Of a DNA stretch of 24,555 nucleotides, positions 5,327 to 11,631 are shown piece after piece (the stretch's first letter is position 1; every line of letters begins with the position of its first letter). A model generated the notes under the pieces. It saw only the letters and a list, made by a program, of their open reading frames with translations. It was not told the DNA's origin and did no database searches. The DNA lies in the NCBI GenBank assembly GCA_036160575.1, contig JAYYDT010000046.1, positions 1-24,555 of the forward strand. The letters run 5' to 3'. Both the position numbers and the translations under genes were made by a program. The DNA is from TMED26 sp002694075 (GTDB lineage Bacteria; Pseudomonadota; Alphaproteobacteria; Thalassobaculales; Thalassobaculaceae).

Positions 5327-5593
5327 TTGACGCGGGCGGCGCGAGTGCCGCGGTTTTACACCCCCGATTTAGGCGACGAACGAGAAAGTCCGTTCGCGCG
5401 TGACGGCGACAACAAACTCGCCCGCCGGTCCTTCTGGTTGGATATCAGCGACCGGTCGGTGGTTATGGCGCCGACGCGGGGCATCGGCGCGCATCTCACC
5501 GACGACCAAAAGCGGGCGCACCTCGCCGATATCCGGCGCGAACACCTGATCGACGCGATTTGCATTCAAGAGATTTTACCGCCGGCGCGCTGA
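5327..5593 (+). CDS. Doubtful hypothetical ORF (up to 88 aa)
   Basis: This frame is open for 88 codons with a G+C-rich third position, and its second half (LTDDQKRAHLADIRREHLIDAICIQEI) reads like a helical protein end. The first codon is TTG, the first ATG is codon 47 (5465), and neither has a clear ribosome-binding site. I recognise no family. The opposite strand is open over the same span too. It may be a degraded gene. Apart from it, the interval 5323-5672 holds nothing I can identify. Confidence 0.25.
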   Translation: MTRAARVPRFYTPDLGDERESPFARDGDNKLARRSFWLDISDRSVVMAPTRGIGAHLTDDQKRAHLADIRREHLIDAICIQEILPPAR

Positions 5594-5672
5594 GCCGTAT
5601 ATTGCCCTGGACGAATATGCGCGTGTGCCGCACCCCTCGAAACCGGCAATCGACGCGGAACGGAGACTTAAA

Positions 5673-5972
5673 ATGAAGCATTGGATAGCGGTCCATACCT
5701 GGAATTCTGAAGACGATAAATTGAAATTCGAAAAAGAGATCGCGCCGTCACTTTTGGAAAGCGAAGAAAAGTGGGTCGAGATTGTCAGTGAGTTGGAGGG
5801 CGCCGACCTGCAGCAAACTTGGGTTGGCGACGGCGCCTTTTTCTTCTGTCATTGGCAAGCGGAGAGCGAACAGCACGTTTTAGACACGCTCGCCGCCAAC
5901 GATTTGGACGCGTTTTTTCATACCGCGGTTTATGAAATGGAGACGTTCATGTCGCGGTACCGCCAGAAATAA
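5673..5972 (+). CDS. Small acidic hypothetical protein (99 aa)
   Basis: The ATG at 5673 is preferred over upstream codons because CGGAG lies seven bases before it and the recognisable protein text begins there (MKHWIAVHTWNSEDDKLKFE). The protein is acidic, with alternating strands (HWIAVHTW; GAFFFCHWQ) and helices (ESEQHVLDTLAANDLDAFF), consistent with a ferredoxin-like or alpha/beta-barrel monomer. It ends METFMSRYRQK. It is not clearly homologous to its neighbours by eye. Function unknown; the context of small barrel-like proteins suggests a related fold only. Confidence 0.55.
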   Translation: MKHWIAVHTWNSEDDKLKFEKEIAPSLLESEEKWVEIVSELEGADLQQTWVGDGAFFFCHWQAESEQHVLDTLAANDLDAFFHTAVYEMETFMSRYRQK

Positions 5973-6138
5973 ATCGTCACAGATTGCCGATTGAAAAGCA
6001 CCGCGGCGGCGTCACGCGGGGCCATCGGGCCGCTTTCGGTTGACCCACGTGACCGGCCGCCCTGAAGCCGGCGGCTGGTTGAGCGACCCTATCCGCCGCA
6101 TACTCCATTTTTGTTCACGCGTTACCTGGAGAATGAAA

Positions 6139-6465
6139 ATGGATAAGGTCGCTCGTATTGTCTCCCAAGATTTCCACTCACCAGACGGCAAAATCGAATT
6201 CCGCAAACGCCAGTTGGAATTCCAACGCAACATGGATGAGGTCGAGTTAATCATCTCCGTCGATACCGCCGATGACGCGATGATGACGATCTTTGTCTTC
6301 CCCGACGAGAGCGCCCGGTTGAGAACCGAAAATAAGCGCCTGGAGCTGAAATATGACGAGGTTTTTGGGGATTTGGTCAAAGAACGAACGGTCTTCGACG
6401 GCGACGTGAACTACTGGTTCCAACAAATCAAATACCTTGGCGCGGCCGTTCGTTCCACGGCGTGA
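6139..6465 (+). CDS. Small alpha/beta protein, paralogue of 2095-2403
   Basis: The start at 6139 (MDKVARIVSQDF) has GGAG seven bases upstream; an ATG at 6133 is too close to that site. The 108-aa protein resembles the 102-aa protein at 2095-2403, most clearly at both ends (MxKxAxxVSxxFxxP and GxVxYxFQxxKYLxxA). Between them lie an alternating strand/helix pattern and a D-ES-R segment. A copy of the 36-codon miniprotein follows immediately, as in the first unit, so the two-gene block was duplicated and then diverged. The bases are more G+C-rich than in the first copy, suggesting longer residence or a different source. Function unknown. Confidence 0.65.
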   Translation: MDKVARIVSQDFHSPDGKIEFRKRQLEFQRNMDEVELIISVDTADDAMMTIFVFPDESARLRTENKRLELKYDEVFGDLVKERTVFDGDVNYWFQQIKYLGAAVRSTA

Positions 6466-6478
6466 GGCGCGCGGCGGG

Positions 6479-6588
6479 ATGCGGATTTTTATCTCGGCGT
6501 GATCGCTCGCGTGATAGGGGCAACGATCGATTTTGACAGCTTCAAAGGGGCGGTGATGGCCACCTTTCACCAGGTGATGGCGGGTTAG
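6479..6588 (+). pseudogene. Frameshifted copy of the 36-aa membrane miniprotein
   Basis: The DNA parallels 2449-2559 throughout (ATG-GGAT-TTT-ATCTCGG at the start, GATTTTGAC-GCTTCAA in the middle, GCGGG-T-G at the end) but is one base shorter near codon 4. From the ATG at 6479 the frame ends at TGA (6500-6502) after seven codons. The conserved protein text (YLGVIARVIGATIDFDSF) continues in the shifted frame to TAG at 6586-6588. The only plausible start in that frame is GTG at 6499, which would lose the first residues of the helix. Most likely inactive. Confidence 0.55.
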
Positions 6589-6591
6589 GCG

Positions 6592-6771
6592 ATGGCTTTC
6601 GGTGTCGTCGCCATCGACGCCGACAAAGCACAGGTCGTTTTAACCGAAGGTTTGCGAGGTCGATGTCACCGACGATCCGATTGCGAAAGTCAGCGGGTTC
6701 TCTATTCTCGTCAAGGAACGCGGCGACTGGCGGATAAAGTTTTTTCTGTTGTTATCAAGGCGGTTTGAACC
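6592..6771 (+). pseudogene. Possible frameshifted small gene
   Basis: From ATG 6592 the first 20 codons look protein-like (MAFGVVAIDADKAQVVLTEG). After about 6655 that frame becomes Arg/Ser-rich, while a neighbouring frame reads EVDVTDDPIAKVSGFSILV and then KERGDWRIKFF. Together these could be one NTF2/SnoaL-like or other small alpha/beta protein split by a frameshift. I have no family match, so this is a reading-frame argument only. Confidence 0.35.
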
Positions 6772-6858
6772 ATGCCCCCAAGTTGGATCATCAAGTACTA
6801 CATCGGCGCTTATATCTTAATCGGTGCGGCCGTTTATTTCGTGGTCGATATCATCTAG
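6772..6858 (+). CDS. 28-aa putative single-span membrane peptide
   Basis: An ORF from ATG 6772 to TAG 6856-6858 encodes a short peptide whose core is IGAYILIGAAVYFVV, a good transmembrane segment, preceded by MPPSWIIKYY. AAGGCGG lies about ten bases before the ATG. It follows the broken small genes at 6479-6771 and precedes the DUF2237 gene. No family is recognised, and it could be chance. Confidence 0.35.
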   Translation: MPPSWIIKYYIGAYILIGAAVYFVVDII

Positions 6859-6964
6859 GCGGGTTGGTGCGCACCTGACCTGAAAGCCAGGCGGTGGTCG
6901 ACATCGGCTTCGCGTTTCCTATTTCCCTCACCAACTCCTTTGGTCCGCGGAAGGGAAAGTGGAG

Positions 6965-7339
6965 ATGCCTGAAAATCAGAAAAACGTGCTTGGTTCAACG
7001 TTAGAGCTATGCGGGACGGATCCGGTGACCGGGTTTTATCGGGACGGGTGCTGCAACACCGGCGATGGCGACGTCGGCACCCACACGGTTTGCGCGATCG
7101 TCGACGACAAGTTTTTAGCGTTTTCACGGACCCGTGGGAACGATCTGATCACGCCCCGCCCCGAGTATGGCTTCAAAGGGTTGAAGCGAGGCGACCGCTG
7201 GTGTCTGTGCGCCACGCGGTGGGAAGAAGCACGCCAGGCGGGGTGCGCGCCAAAAGTCAAACTCACCTCAACCAATATCAAAACTTTGGAATTTGTGCGT
7301 TTGGAGGACCTTAAAGCGCATCGGATTGACATGAACTAA
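6965..7339 (+). CDS. DUF2237 family protein
   Basis: This encodes a 124-aa protein matching the DUF2237 pattern almost throughout: LGSTLELCGTDPVTGFYRDG, CCNTGDGDVGTHTVC, FLAFSRTRGNDLITPRPEYG, FKGLKRGDRWCLCATRW, and the end TLEFVRLEDLKAH. The paired cysteines (GCC and CLC) and the Asp/His-rich centre suggest a small metal- or thiol-dependent fold, but no activity has been established for the family. A GTG at 6959 is also in frame; I prefer ATG 6965 because AAGGGA lies about nine bases upstream of it. A strong hairpin follows the stop (7345-7367). Confidence 0.85.
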   Translation: MPENQKNVLGSTLELCGTDPVTGFYRDGCCNTGDGDVGTHTVCAIVDDKFLAFSRTRGNDLITPRPEYGFKGLKRGDRWCLCATRWEEARQAGCAPKVKLTSTNIKTLEFVRLEDLKAHRIDMN

Positions 7340-7344
7340 ACCCC

Positions 7345-7367
7345 GGGGCCCGAAAACACGGGACCCC
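7345..7367 (+). terminator. Strong hairpin after the DUF2237 gene
   Basis: GGGGCCCG (7345-7352) pairs with CGGG-A-CCCC (7359-7367), an 8-bp stem with one bulged A and a six-base loop, starting six bases after the stop. No T run follows, so it may stabilise the mRNA end or act as a weak terminator. The remainder of 7368-7565 holds nothing I can identify. Confidence 0.45.
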
Positions 7368-7571
7368 GTTCGAGATCGTCCCGATTGCGGATGGCAAATG
7401 GCGCTCGCCCAGCGTCGTTGATTTATCGCCGAGGGCGGTAAAGGGGGCGGAACCGTACCGCCACCGCGGCACGCGCGCTCATATCCAAATGGATTAAATG
7501 CGCATCTGGAGTATCTAACAGGTTAAAGTCATCGCGTTTAGGGAATGGCGATTGAAAGGGAACCGGTGGCC

Positions 7572-8012
7572 ATGAAAGCAAGATGTTTATGCGATAAGAC
7601 CGCCATCGACATTAACGGCGAAGCCAAGCTATCGATGTTATGTCACTGCGAAAAATGTCGAATGGTTTCAGGCCTCGCCGGCGCTTATGTATTGTTTTCC
7701 GAGGATGACGTGGAAGTCACAGGTGACTTTATCGTCTTTCAACACGGCACACCCAATGGTGACACCACCACCAATTACACCTGCAAGGGCTGTGGGGTCA
7801 CCGTCATGCGAAAAGCCAGCACAACCCCCGGTATGATTATGGTCTCCCTGGGCTGCTTGGACAAACCTGACACCTTCACCCCGGACTATCAGATTTGGAC
7901 CGCCCAAAAACTTCCCTGGTTGATTGACGACGGCTCGATTGCGTCGTCGAGCGACGGCGCGGCCGTCGCCGAACGACTGCAACTGGTGCTTTCCAAATTA
8001 GATAATGAGTAA
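7572..8012 (+). CDS. GFA-family (S-(hydroxymethyl)glutathione synthase-like / CENP-V-type) zinc protein
   Basis: Chosen to start at ATG 7572 (MKARCLCDKTAIDI), since relatives begin this way; GTG 7566 or ATG 7545 are alternatives. Zinc-binding motifs occur in the family order: CLC near residue 5, CHCEKCR near 28-34, and CKGCGVTVMRK near 74-84. The familiar GFA spacing CxC...CHCxxC...CxxC is preserved. The family includes glutathione-dependent formaldehyde-activating enzymes, but most members are uncharacterised and the fold alone does not prove that reaction. The protein is 146 aa, close to normal family length. It sits among small enzymes, with no glutathione-formaldehyde dehydrogenase gene in view. 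Confidence 0.8.
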   Translation: MKARCLCDKTAIDINGEAKLSMLCHCEKCRMVSGLAGAYVLFSEDDVEVTGDFIVFQHGTPNGDTTTNYTCKGCGVTVMRKASTTPGMIMVSLGCLDKPDTFTPDYQIWTAQKLPWLIDDGSIASSSDGAAVAERLQLVLSKLDNE

Positions 8013-8174
8013 CAAAGACAGCGTTCTCGCGCGCCCACCCATTGCCCGCCCCCGGGCCCTCAGCGCATGTGGATGGGCGGCCGGCACACCCGGCGGCATC
8101 GATCCGCGCAACCGCCGCCCGCATCTCCCAGCAGGTGATATCAAACCCGTCATTCAATTGGATCGGTTCTACTG

Positions 8175-8555
8175 ATGAAGAGTTACATCGAACTCAAAGA
8201 TCTGGAAATAACGACCAATATCGGCACCTATCAAGCCGGAGAGGTGGTGCCGTCAGCGCATATTTTAGATTTATGCCTCACCATCAGCCCACGATATGTG
8301 TTCATCGACGAAGATTTAATGGAGCGGGTTTTCGATTATGACCCGCTGATCGCCAAGATCAGCAAAACCGCGTCCAATGGACACTATGAAACGCAGGAGC
8401 GATTGATCACAAAGATCGCTTTTCTTTGCGCGGAGAACGAGGAAGTCATCGCCGCCGATATTTATCTGCGCAAGTTCCCGGTATCTCCCGAGACCGGCAC
8501 GTTGGGCGTTCGACTACAAATAGACCAAGACGATCTTCAAGCTTTGAAGACGTGA
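8175..8555 (+). CDS. FolB-like dihydroneopterin aldolase / epimerase family protein
   Basis: This encodes a 126-aa protein. IELKDLEITTNIGTYQAGEVVP begins the fold, DYDPLIAKI gives the mid-domain Tyr, YETQERLITKIA carries the Glu used in pterin binding, and IYLRKFPVSPETGTLGVRL contains the catalytic-type Lys near the end. These are the expected FolB positions, so activity is plausible: cleavage of 7,8-dihydroneopterin to 6-hydroxymethyl-7,8-dihydropterin and glycolaldehyde in folate synthesis. The gene is not next to folP or folK, so it may be a paralogue of the housekeeping enzyme. folE lies about 5 kb downstream on the other strand. The start at 8175 has GGATCGG upstream. Confidence 0.75.
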   Translation: MKSYIELKDLEITTNIGTYQAGEVVPSAHILDLCLTISPRYVFIDEDLMERVFDYDPLIAKISKTASNGHYETQERLITKIAFLCAENEEVIAADIYLRKFPVSPETGTLGVRLQIDQDDLQALKT

Positions 8556-8895
8556 CCCGGCCGTTAATTTCAACGCCATTTTATTCAAACCATCCCCAAA
8601 CCTGAAACCCGCCGACGCGAAAGGCTTGCTTGACGCCCAGGCGTTGAGGTTTTGACCGCGGCGCGGTGCGCCCCTCGGCGTGGGGCAAGTCGGGCCCGCC
8701 CATCGAGCGCGAGGCGAAACGCCGCGCATGGCGTGTTGATCGCCAAAATTTAATTTGCGAAACGCCCTGAAAAATTTCACCGTTTGACCGGCGGTGCGGT
8801 TGTCATGCGGTTCGCGGATTGGATGGCCACGCACCCCGTCTCGATGATCGATGAAACGCCTCATTCAAAGGCGAACGAGGTAGAAAGGATGACAG
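8556..8895. other. 340-base spacer without a supported gene
   Basis: No frame here resembles a known family. The sequence mixes G+C-rich parts (8650-8730) with A+T-rich parts (8745-8790). A minus-strand open frame from 8864 runs into folB and has no family-like pattern. The last bases supply the AAAGGA ribosome-binding site of the next gene. Confidence 0.4.
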
Positions 8896-9207
8896 ATGTC
8901 TAGAGTACACGTGATCGCCATCATCACGGCCAAGCCGGGCAAACGGGAAGAGGTCCTGGCGAATTTTAATGCCAATGTTCCCGCCGTTCATGCCGAAGAC
9001 GGGTGCATTGAATACGGCGCCGTCATCGACTGCGAGGGTGTTGGATTCGCCAAAGCTTTTGGGCCGGACACCTTCCTCGTTGTGGAAAAATGGGCGAGCC
9101 TGGATCATCTCAAAGCGCATGCCGTTACGCCCCACATGAAGGCGTATTCGGAGAAAAACAAAGACCTGTTGGCGGACCGCACCATCCATGTCATGTCGGA
9201 TGTGTAG
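8896..9207 (+). CDS. Antibiotic biosynthesis monooxygenase (ABM) domain protein, putative quinol monooxygenase type
   Basis: This encodes a 103-aa single-domain ABM protein. It opens VHVIAIITAKPGKREEVLANF, continues AEDGCIEYGAVID (relatives 'EpGCi.Y'), then TFLVVEKWASLDHLKAHA, VTPHMKAYSEK and IHVMSD. The EKW and PHM motifs with the surrounding His residues are those of YgiN-like dimeric alpha/beta-barrel proteins, which include quinol monooxygenases and signal-molecule-degrading enzymes. AAAGGA lies about six bases before the ATG. A near-perfect inverted repeat (ATTTGAC/GTCAAAT, 9212-9227) and a further hairpin follow the stop. It is the last of the small alpha/beta genes before the core region. 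Confidence 0.85.
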   Translation: MSRVHVIAIITAKPGKREEVLANFNANVPAVHAEDGCIEYGAVIDCEGVGFAKAFGPDTFLVVEKWASLDHLKAHAVTPHMKAYSEKNKDLLADRTIHVMSDV

Positions 9208-9211
9208 CCTC

Positions 9212-9290
9212 ATTTGACACGTCAAATCCGACGTCCGTTCTCCTGCCCGTCGAAAACAACCGCCGGGACAGGAGCACGGCCGGGCTTTTT
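9212..9290 (+). terminator. Inverted repeat and hairpin downstream of the ABM gene
   Basis: ATTTGAC (9212-9218) and GTCAAAT (9221-9227) form a seven-base inverted repeat with a two-base centre, starting four bases after the stop. A second stem pairs CTCCTG-CCCG (9240-9249) with CGGG-A-CAGGAG (9264-9274), and five T follow at 9286-9290. The second stem is a reasonable intrinsic terminator with a long spacer to its T run. The first could be an operator or part of the same structure. Confidence 0.45.
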
Positions 9291-9366
9291 GTCTTCGTGC
9301 CGGCCCAAACAAGCGGCGGCGACACTGACCCCATTTTCACGCGGCATGATGTGACACCGTTCGGCG

Positions 9367-9573
9367 TCACCGGTCATCGCCCGCCGGCCCGCGCACGACG
9401 AATTCCATGCCGGCTTGCTGGCCGACCCACAAACCCGGTTTGGCGCGCTTGAGGTTCAAAATCAGGCTGCCCACGGCGACATCGACGAAATCGCCGCGCA
9501 GGCGCACCACCGTGCCGGTCATCTCCTTGTCGGTGTCGGTGCAAGTCACCGTCACGCTTTGGTCGAGGCGCAT
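9367..9573 (-). CDS. Small beta-rich hypothetical protein (68 aa)
   Basis: The start at 9573 is set by a strong GGAGGAAGG site just before it; longer versions of the frame upstream lack one. The protein (MRLDQSVTVTCTDTDKEM, then GTVVRLRGDFVDVAVGS, LNLKRAKPGLWVG and MEFVVRG) is nearly all alternating beta strand, the kind of small barrel seen in PilZ-like or Sm-like folds, but no specific motif identifies it. It stands alone on the minus strand, divergent from sodB, which starts 226 bases away. Function unknown. Confidence 0.6.
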   Translation of the reverse strand: MRLDQSVTVTCTDTDKEMTGTVVRLRGDFVDVAVGSLILNLKRAKPGLWVGQQAGMEFVVRGPAGDDR

Positions 9574-9798
9574 GGCCTTCCTCCGGTTGGTTTGATCACT
9601 CACCCATACGTCGCACCCTGCGCTTGGCGGGGCACGGGAAAGCATAATAACAGAGCGGTTTGAGCGCCATCCACGGCCATCGCGGATTGAGGGTTTGACC
9701 CGCTTGGCCTATATGAGCTTTGTACTATTTGTTTGACGTAAGCGGGTGGGGTATCGGCCCCGTCCGATCACATGATCCACCTGACGAGAGGACGCACC

Positions 9799-10398
9799 AT
9801 GGCTTTCGAACTTCCGGCCCTGCCCTATGACAAAAACGCGCTGGAGCCCCATATCTCCGCCAACACCCTCGATTATCACCATGGCAAACACCACAACACC
9901 TATGTGGTCAATCTGAACAATATGATCGCCGATGGCGACATGGCCGATGACGACCTGGAAACCATCATCCACAAGGTCGCCGGCGACGCCGCCAAGGCCG
10001 GTGTTTTCAACAACGCCGCCCAGGTCTGGAACCACACCTTTTATTGGCATTCGATGAAGCCCAATGGCGGCGGCAAGCCGACCGGCGCGATCGCCGCTAA
10101 AATCGACGAGGATTTCGGCTCCTACGACGCTTTCGTCGAGGCGTTCAAAGCCGCCGGCGCGACCCAATTCGGCTCCGGTTGGGCCTGGTTGGTGTTGGAC
10201 AACGGCAAGCTGAAAGTGGAAAAAACCGGCAACGCCGAACTGCCGATGACCAAAGGCCAAACCGCCATCCTGACCATGGATGTGTGGGAGCACGCCTATT
10301 ATCTGGACTTTCAAAACCGCCGTCCGGATTACATCGCGACCTTCTTGAACGAGTTGGTCAACTGGGATTTCGCCAACGAAAACCTGGCCAAAGCCTAA
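9799..10398 (+). CDS. sodB: Superoxide dismutase, iron type
   Basis: This encodes a 199-aa enzyme that converts superoxide to oxygen and hydrogen peroxide in the cytoplasm. Metal ligands lie in family positions: His in ISANTLDYHHGKHH near residue 27, His in AAQVWNHTFYW near 74, and Asp and His in DVWEHAYYLDFQNRRPDY near 157 and 161. The Gln of AAQVWNHTFYW and the AGATQFGSGWAWLV segment favour the iron enzyme over the manganese enzyme. Length is normal. The start at 9799 (MAFELPALPYD) matches the family start, with GAGAGGA upstream. A very strong hairpin follows the stop (10409-10443). Confidence 0.95.
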   Translation: MAFELPALPYDKNALEPHISANTLDYHHGKHHNTYVVNLNNMIADGDMADDDLETIIHKVAGDAAKAGVFNNAAQVWNHTFYWHSMKPNGGGKPTGAIAAKIDEDFGSYDAFVEAFKAAGATQFGSGWAWLVLDNGKLKVEKTGNAELPMTKGQTAILTMDVWEHAYYLDFQNRRPDYIATFLNELVNWDFANENLAKA

Positions 10399-10408
10399 GC
10401 CGCATTAA

Positions 10409-10443
10409 CACCGGCGCCGCCCCTTACTCGGGTGGCGCCGGTG
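10409..10443 (+). terminator. Long hairpin between sodB and the cupin gene
   Basis: A 14-base arm (10409-10422) pairs fully, counting one G-T wobble, with 10430-10443 around a seven-base loop CTTACTC. There is no T run after it. It may terminate or attenuate transcription after sodB, or protect the sodB mRNA 3' end. Confidence 0.6.
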
Positions 10444-10491
10444 GTCCCGCGCCTGTGTTATGGTCGCGCCCCATGCCACAGGAGGACGAAG

Positions 10492-10899
10492 ATGGTCGCA
10501 TCCACCCCCCATACCCAAGCCCATGACGGCCTCGCCGCCCTAGCCTCGCGCTTCGTGTCGGTCGACGACCTGCCATGGGTCGCCACCAAATACGACGGCA
10601 TCGACATGAAAATCCTGGTCGAAGACCCCGACACCGGGCTGGTGACCGGGCTGTTCCGCTTTCATCCGGGGGCTCAACTGCCCTATCACGAACATGTGGC
10701 GATCGAACAAAGCTGGATCCTGAAGGGCGCCTTGCACGACCACGAGGGGGTCGCGCGGGCCGGTGATTTTGTCTGGCGCCCGGCCGGCAACCGTCACGCC
10801 GCGTGGAGCGAGGAAGGCTGCGTCGCCCTCAGCTTTTTTCTGAAACCCAATAAATTCTTTCTTGAGGACGGCGAAAAAACCGGCTGGGACCGCGACTAG
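10492..10899 (+). CDS. ChrR-like cupin domain protein
   Basis: This encodes a 135-aa protein with an AGGAGG site six bases before ATG 10492. A single cupin domain is visible: LFRFHPGAQLPYHEHVAIEQSWILKG carries the first motif (G-x5-H-x-H...E), and AGDFVWRPAGNRHAAWSEEG carries the second (G-D-x-x-x-x-P-x-x-x-x-H). His in PYHEH, the Glu after it and His in NRHAA are plausible metal ligands. Relatives include ChrR anti-sigma cupins and small dioxygenases. Without an adjacent ECF sigma gene or an N-terminal zinc domain, a ChrR role is unlikely, and it may be a small metal-dependent oxygenase or isomerase. It lies downstream of sodB past a strong hairpin. Confidence 0.75.
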   Translation: MVASTPHTQAHDGLAALASRFVSVDDLPWVATKYDGIDMKILVEDPDTGLVTGLFRFHPGAQLPYHEHVAIEQSWILKGALHDHEGVARAGDFVWRPAGNRHAAWSEEGCVALSFFLKPNKFFLEDGEKTGWDRD

Positions 10900-10914
10900 G
10901 AGCGGCGCGGCGTC

Positions 10915-11400
10915 TCACCAAAATAGCCGCGGCAACTTGCTGTTGGGGGTCGGTTTTCCGTCAAAACGCAGGACTTTGCGCATCAGCAGAAGCGTGCGTA
11001 TGTCGATCGGCGTGCCCGCCGCCGTCCAGCTATGGGGCGTGCCCGCGTGATAGGGGAAATTCTCATATTGCGCGGCGGTGGGGTCCATCAACTGACCGGC
11101 GCCGACCAACCAAAAATGCGGCGCACCGTCGCGGTCGAGGGCCGTTCTCACCTCCAAACAATCGGTGTCCAAAAGAAAATAAAGGGCCTGGGCCGCCACG
11201 CGCGACATCCCGGACAGGCGATGACGCCGCGGGCGTCGGCGGCGCTCAGGCACGAGAAACTTTGGCGTCAAAAGCCGTGGCAGGAGTTCCAATAAATGCG
11301 CCAATATGGCCGGGTCATAGGGATAGGGCTCGAAAGTGAGGCGATAGCGCGTCGGCGGCTTTCCCGATGGGCCGGGGTGGAGGCAGGCGACGGTCTTCAT
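10915..11400 (-). CDS. Hypothetical protein with a DPTAxQY motif
   Basis: Read from ATG 11400 (MKTVACLHPG) this gives about 161 aa; ATG 11406 and GTG 11415 are also in frame and none has a good ribosome-binding site. The middle and end contain ALYFLLDTDCLEVRTALD, HFWLVGAGQLMDPTAAQY, ENFPYHAGTPHSW. The 'hxW......iDPTa.Qf' layout recalls YunG-like proteins, which share a papain-like or transglutaminase-like core, but the similarity is short. The first third is basic, with an RRRRPRRHR patch near residue 60. The gene lies between the cupin gene, which converges on it, and tRNA-Leu on the same strand. No function is assigned. Confidence 0.55.
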   Translation of the reverse strand: MKTVACLHPGPSGKPPTRYRLTFEPYPYDPAILAHLLELLPRLLTPKFLVPERRRRPRRHRLSGMSRVAAQALYFLLDTDCLEVRTALDRDGAPHFWLVGAGQLMDPTAAQYENFPYHAGTPHSWTAAGTPIDIRTLLLMRKVLRFDGKPTPNSKLPRLFW

Positions 11401-11486
11401 GGCCATGGCGCGCACCGGTTATCGGACCCGCGAAAAGACATCCCGCGTCGCCGGACGCGTCGCCTCTCGGTTATATGATGAAGGCG

Positions 11487-11573
11487 TGGTGCGGACGGGG
11501 GGACTCGAACCCCCACTTCCATACGGAAAACGGATTTTAAGTCCGTTGCGTCTACCGATTCCGCCACGTCCGC
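11487..11573 (-). tRNA. tRNA-Leu (anticodon UAA)
   Basis: The minus strand folds as a class II tRNA. The acceptor arm GCGGACG pairs with CGTCCGC, the D arm contains GGAATCGGTAGAC, the anticodon loop is CTTAAAA with anticodon TAA (11537-11539), and a long variable arm (TTCCGTATGGAAG) follows. The T arm is GGGGGTTCGAGTCCCCC, then discriminator A and encoded CCA. At 87 bases it has normal length. UAA reads UUA and UUG leucine codons. Confidence 0.96.
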
Positions 11574-11631
11574 GCACGCTTTTCCGATGCTAGCATGTCC
11601 GTGCCTCGCCGCGCATCCTTTCCGCGCGCCC

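Noticed and set aside
8514..8864. 116-codon minus-strand ORF in the folB-ABM spacer
   Set aside because: It has no good start signal, an Arg-rich and uneven translation, and runs into the end of folB; not supportable as a gene.
9709..10314. 201-codon minus-strand open frame across sodB
   Set aside because: It is antisense to sodB, with the Gly/Val/His-rich pattern typical of shadows of G+C-rich genes.
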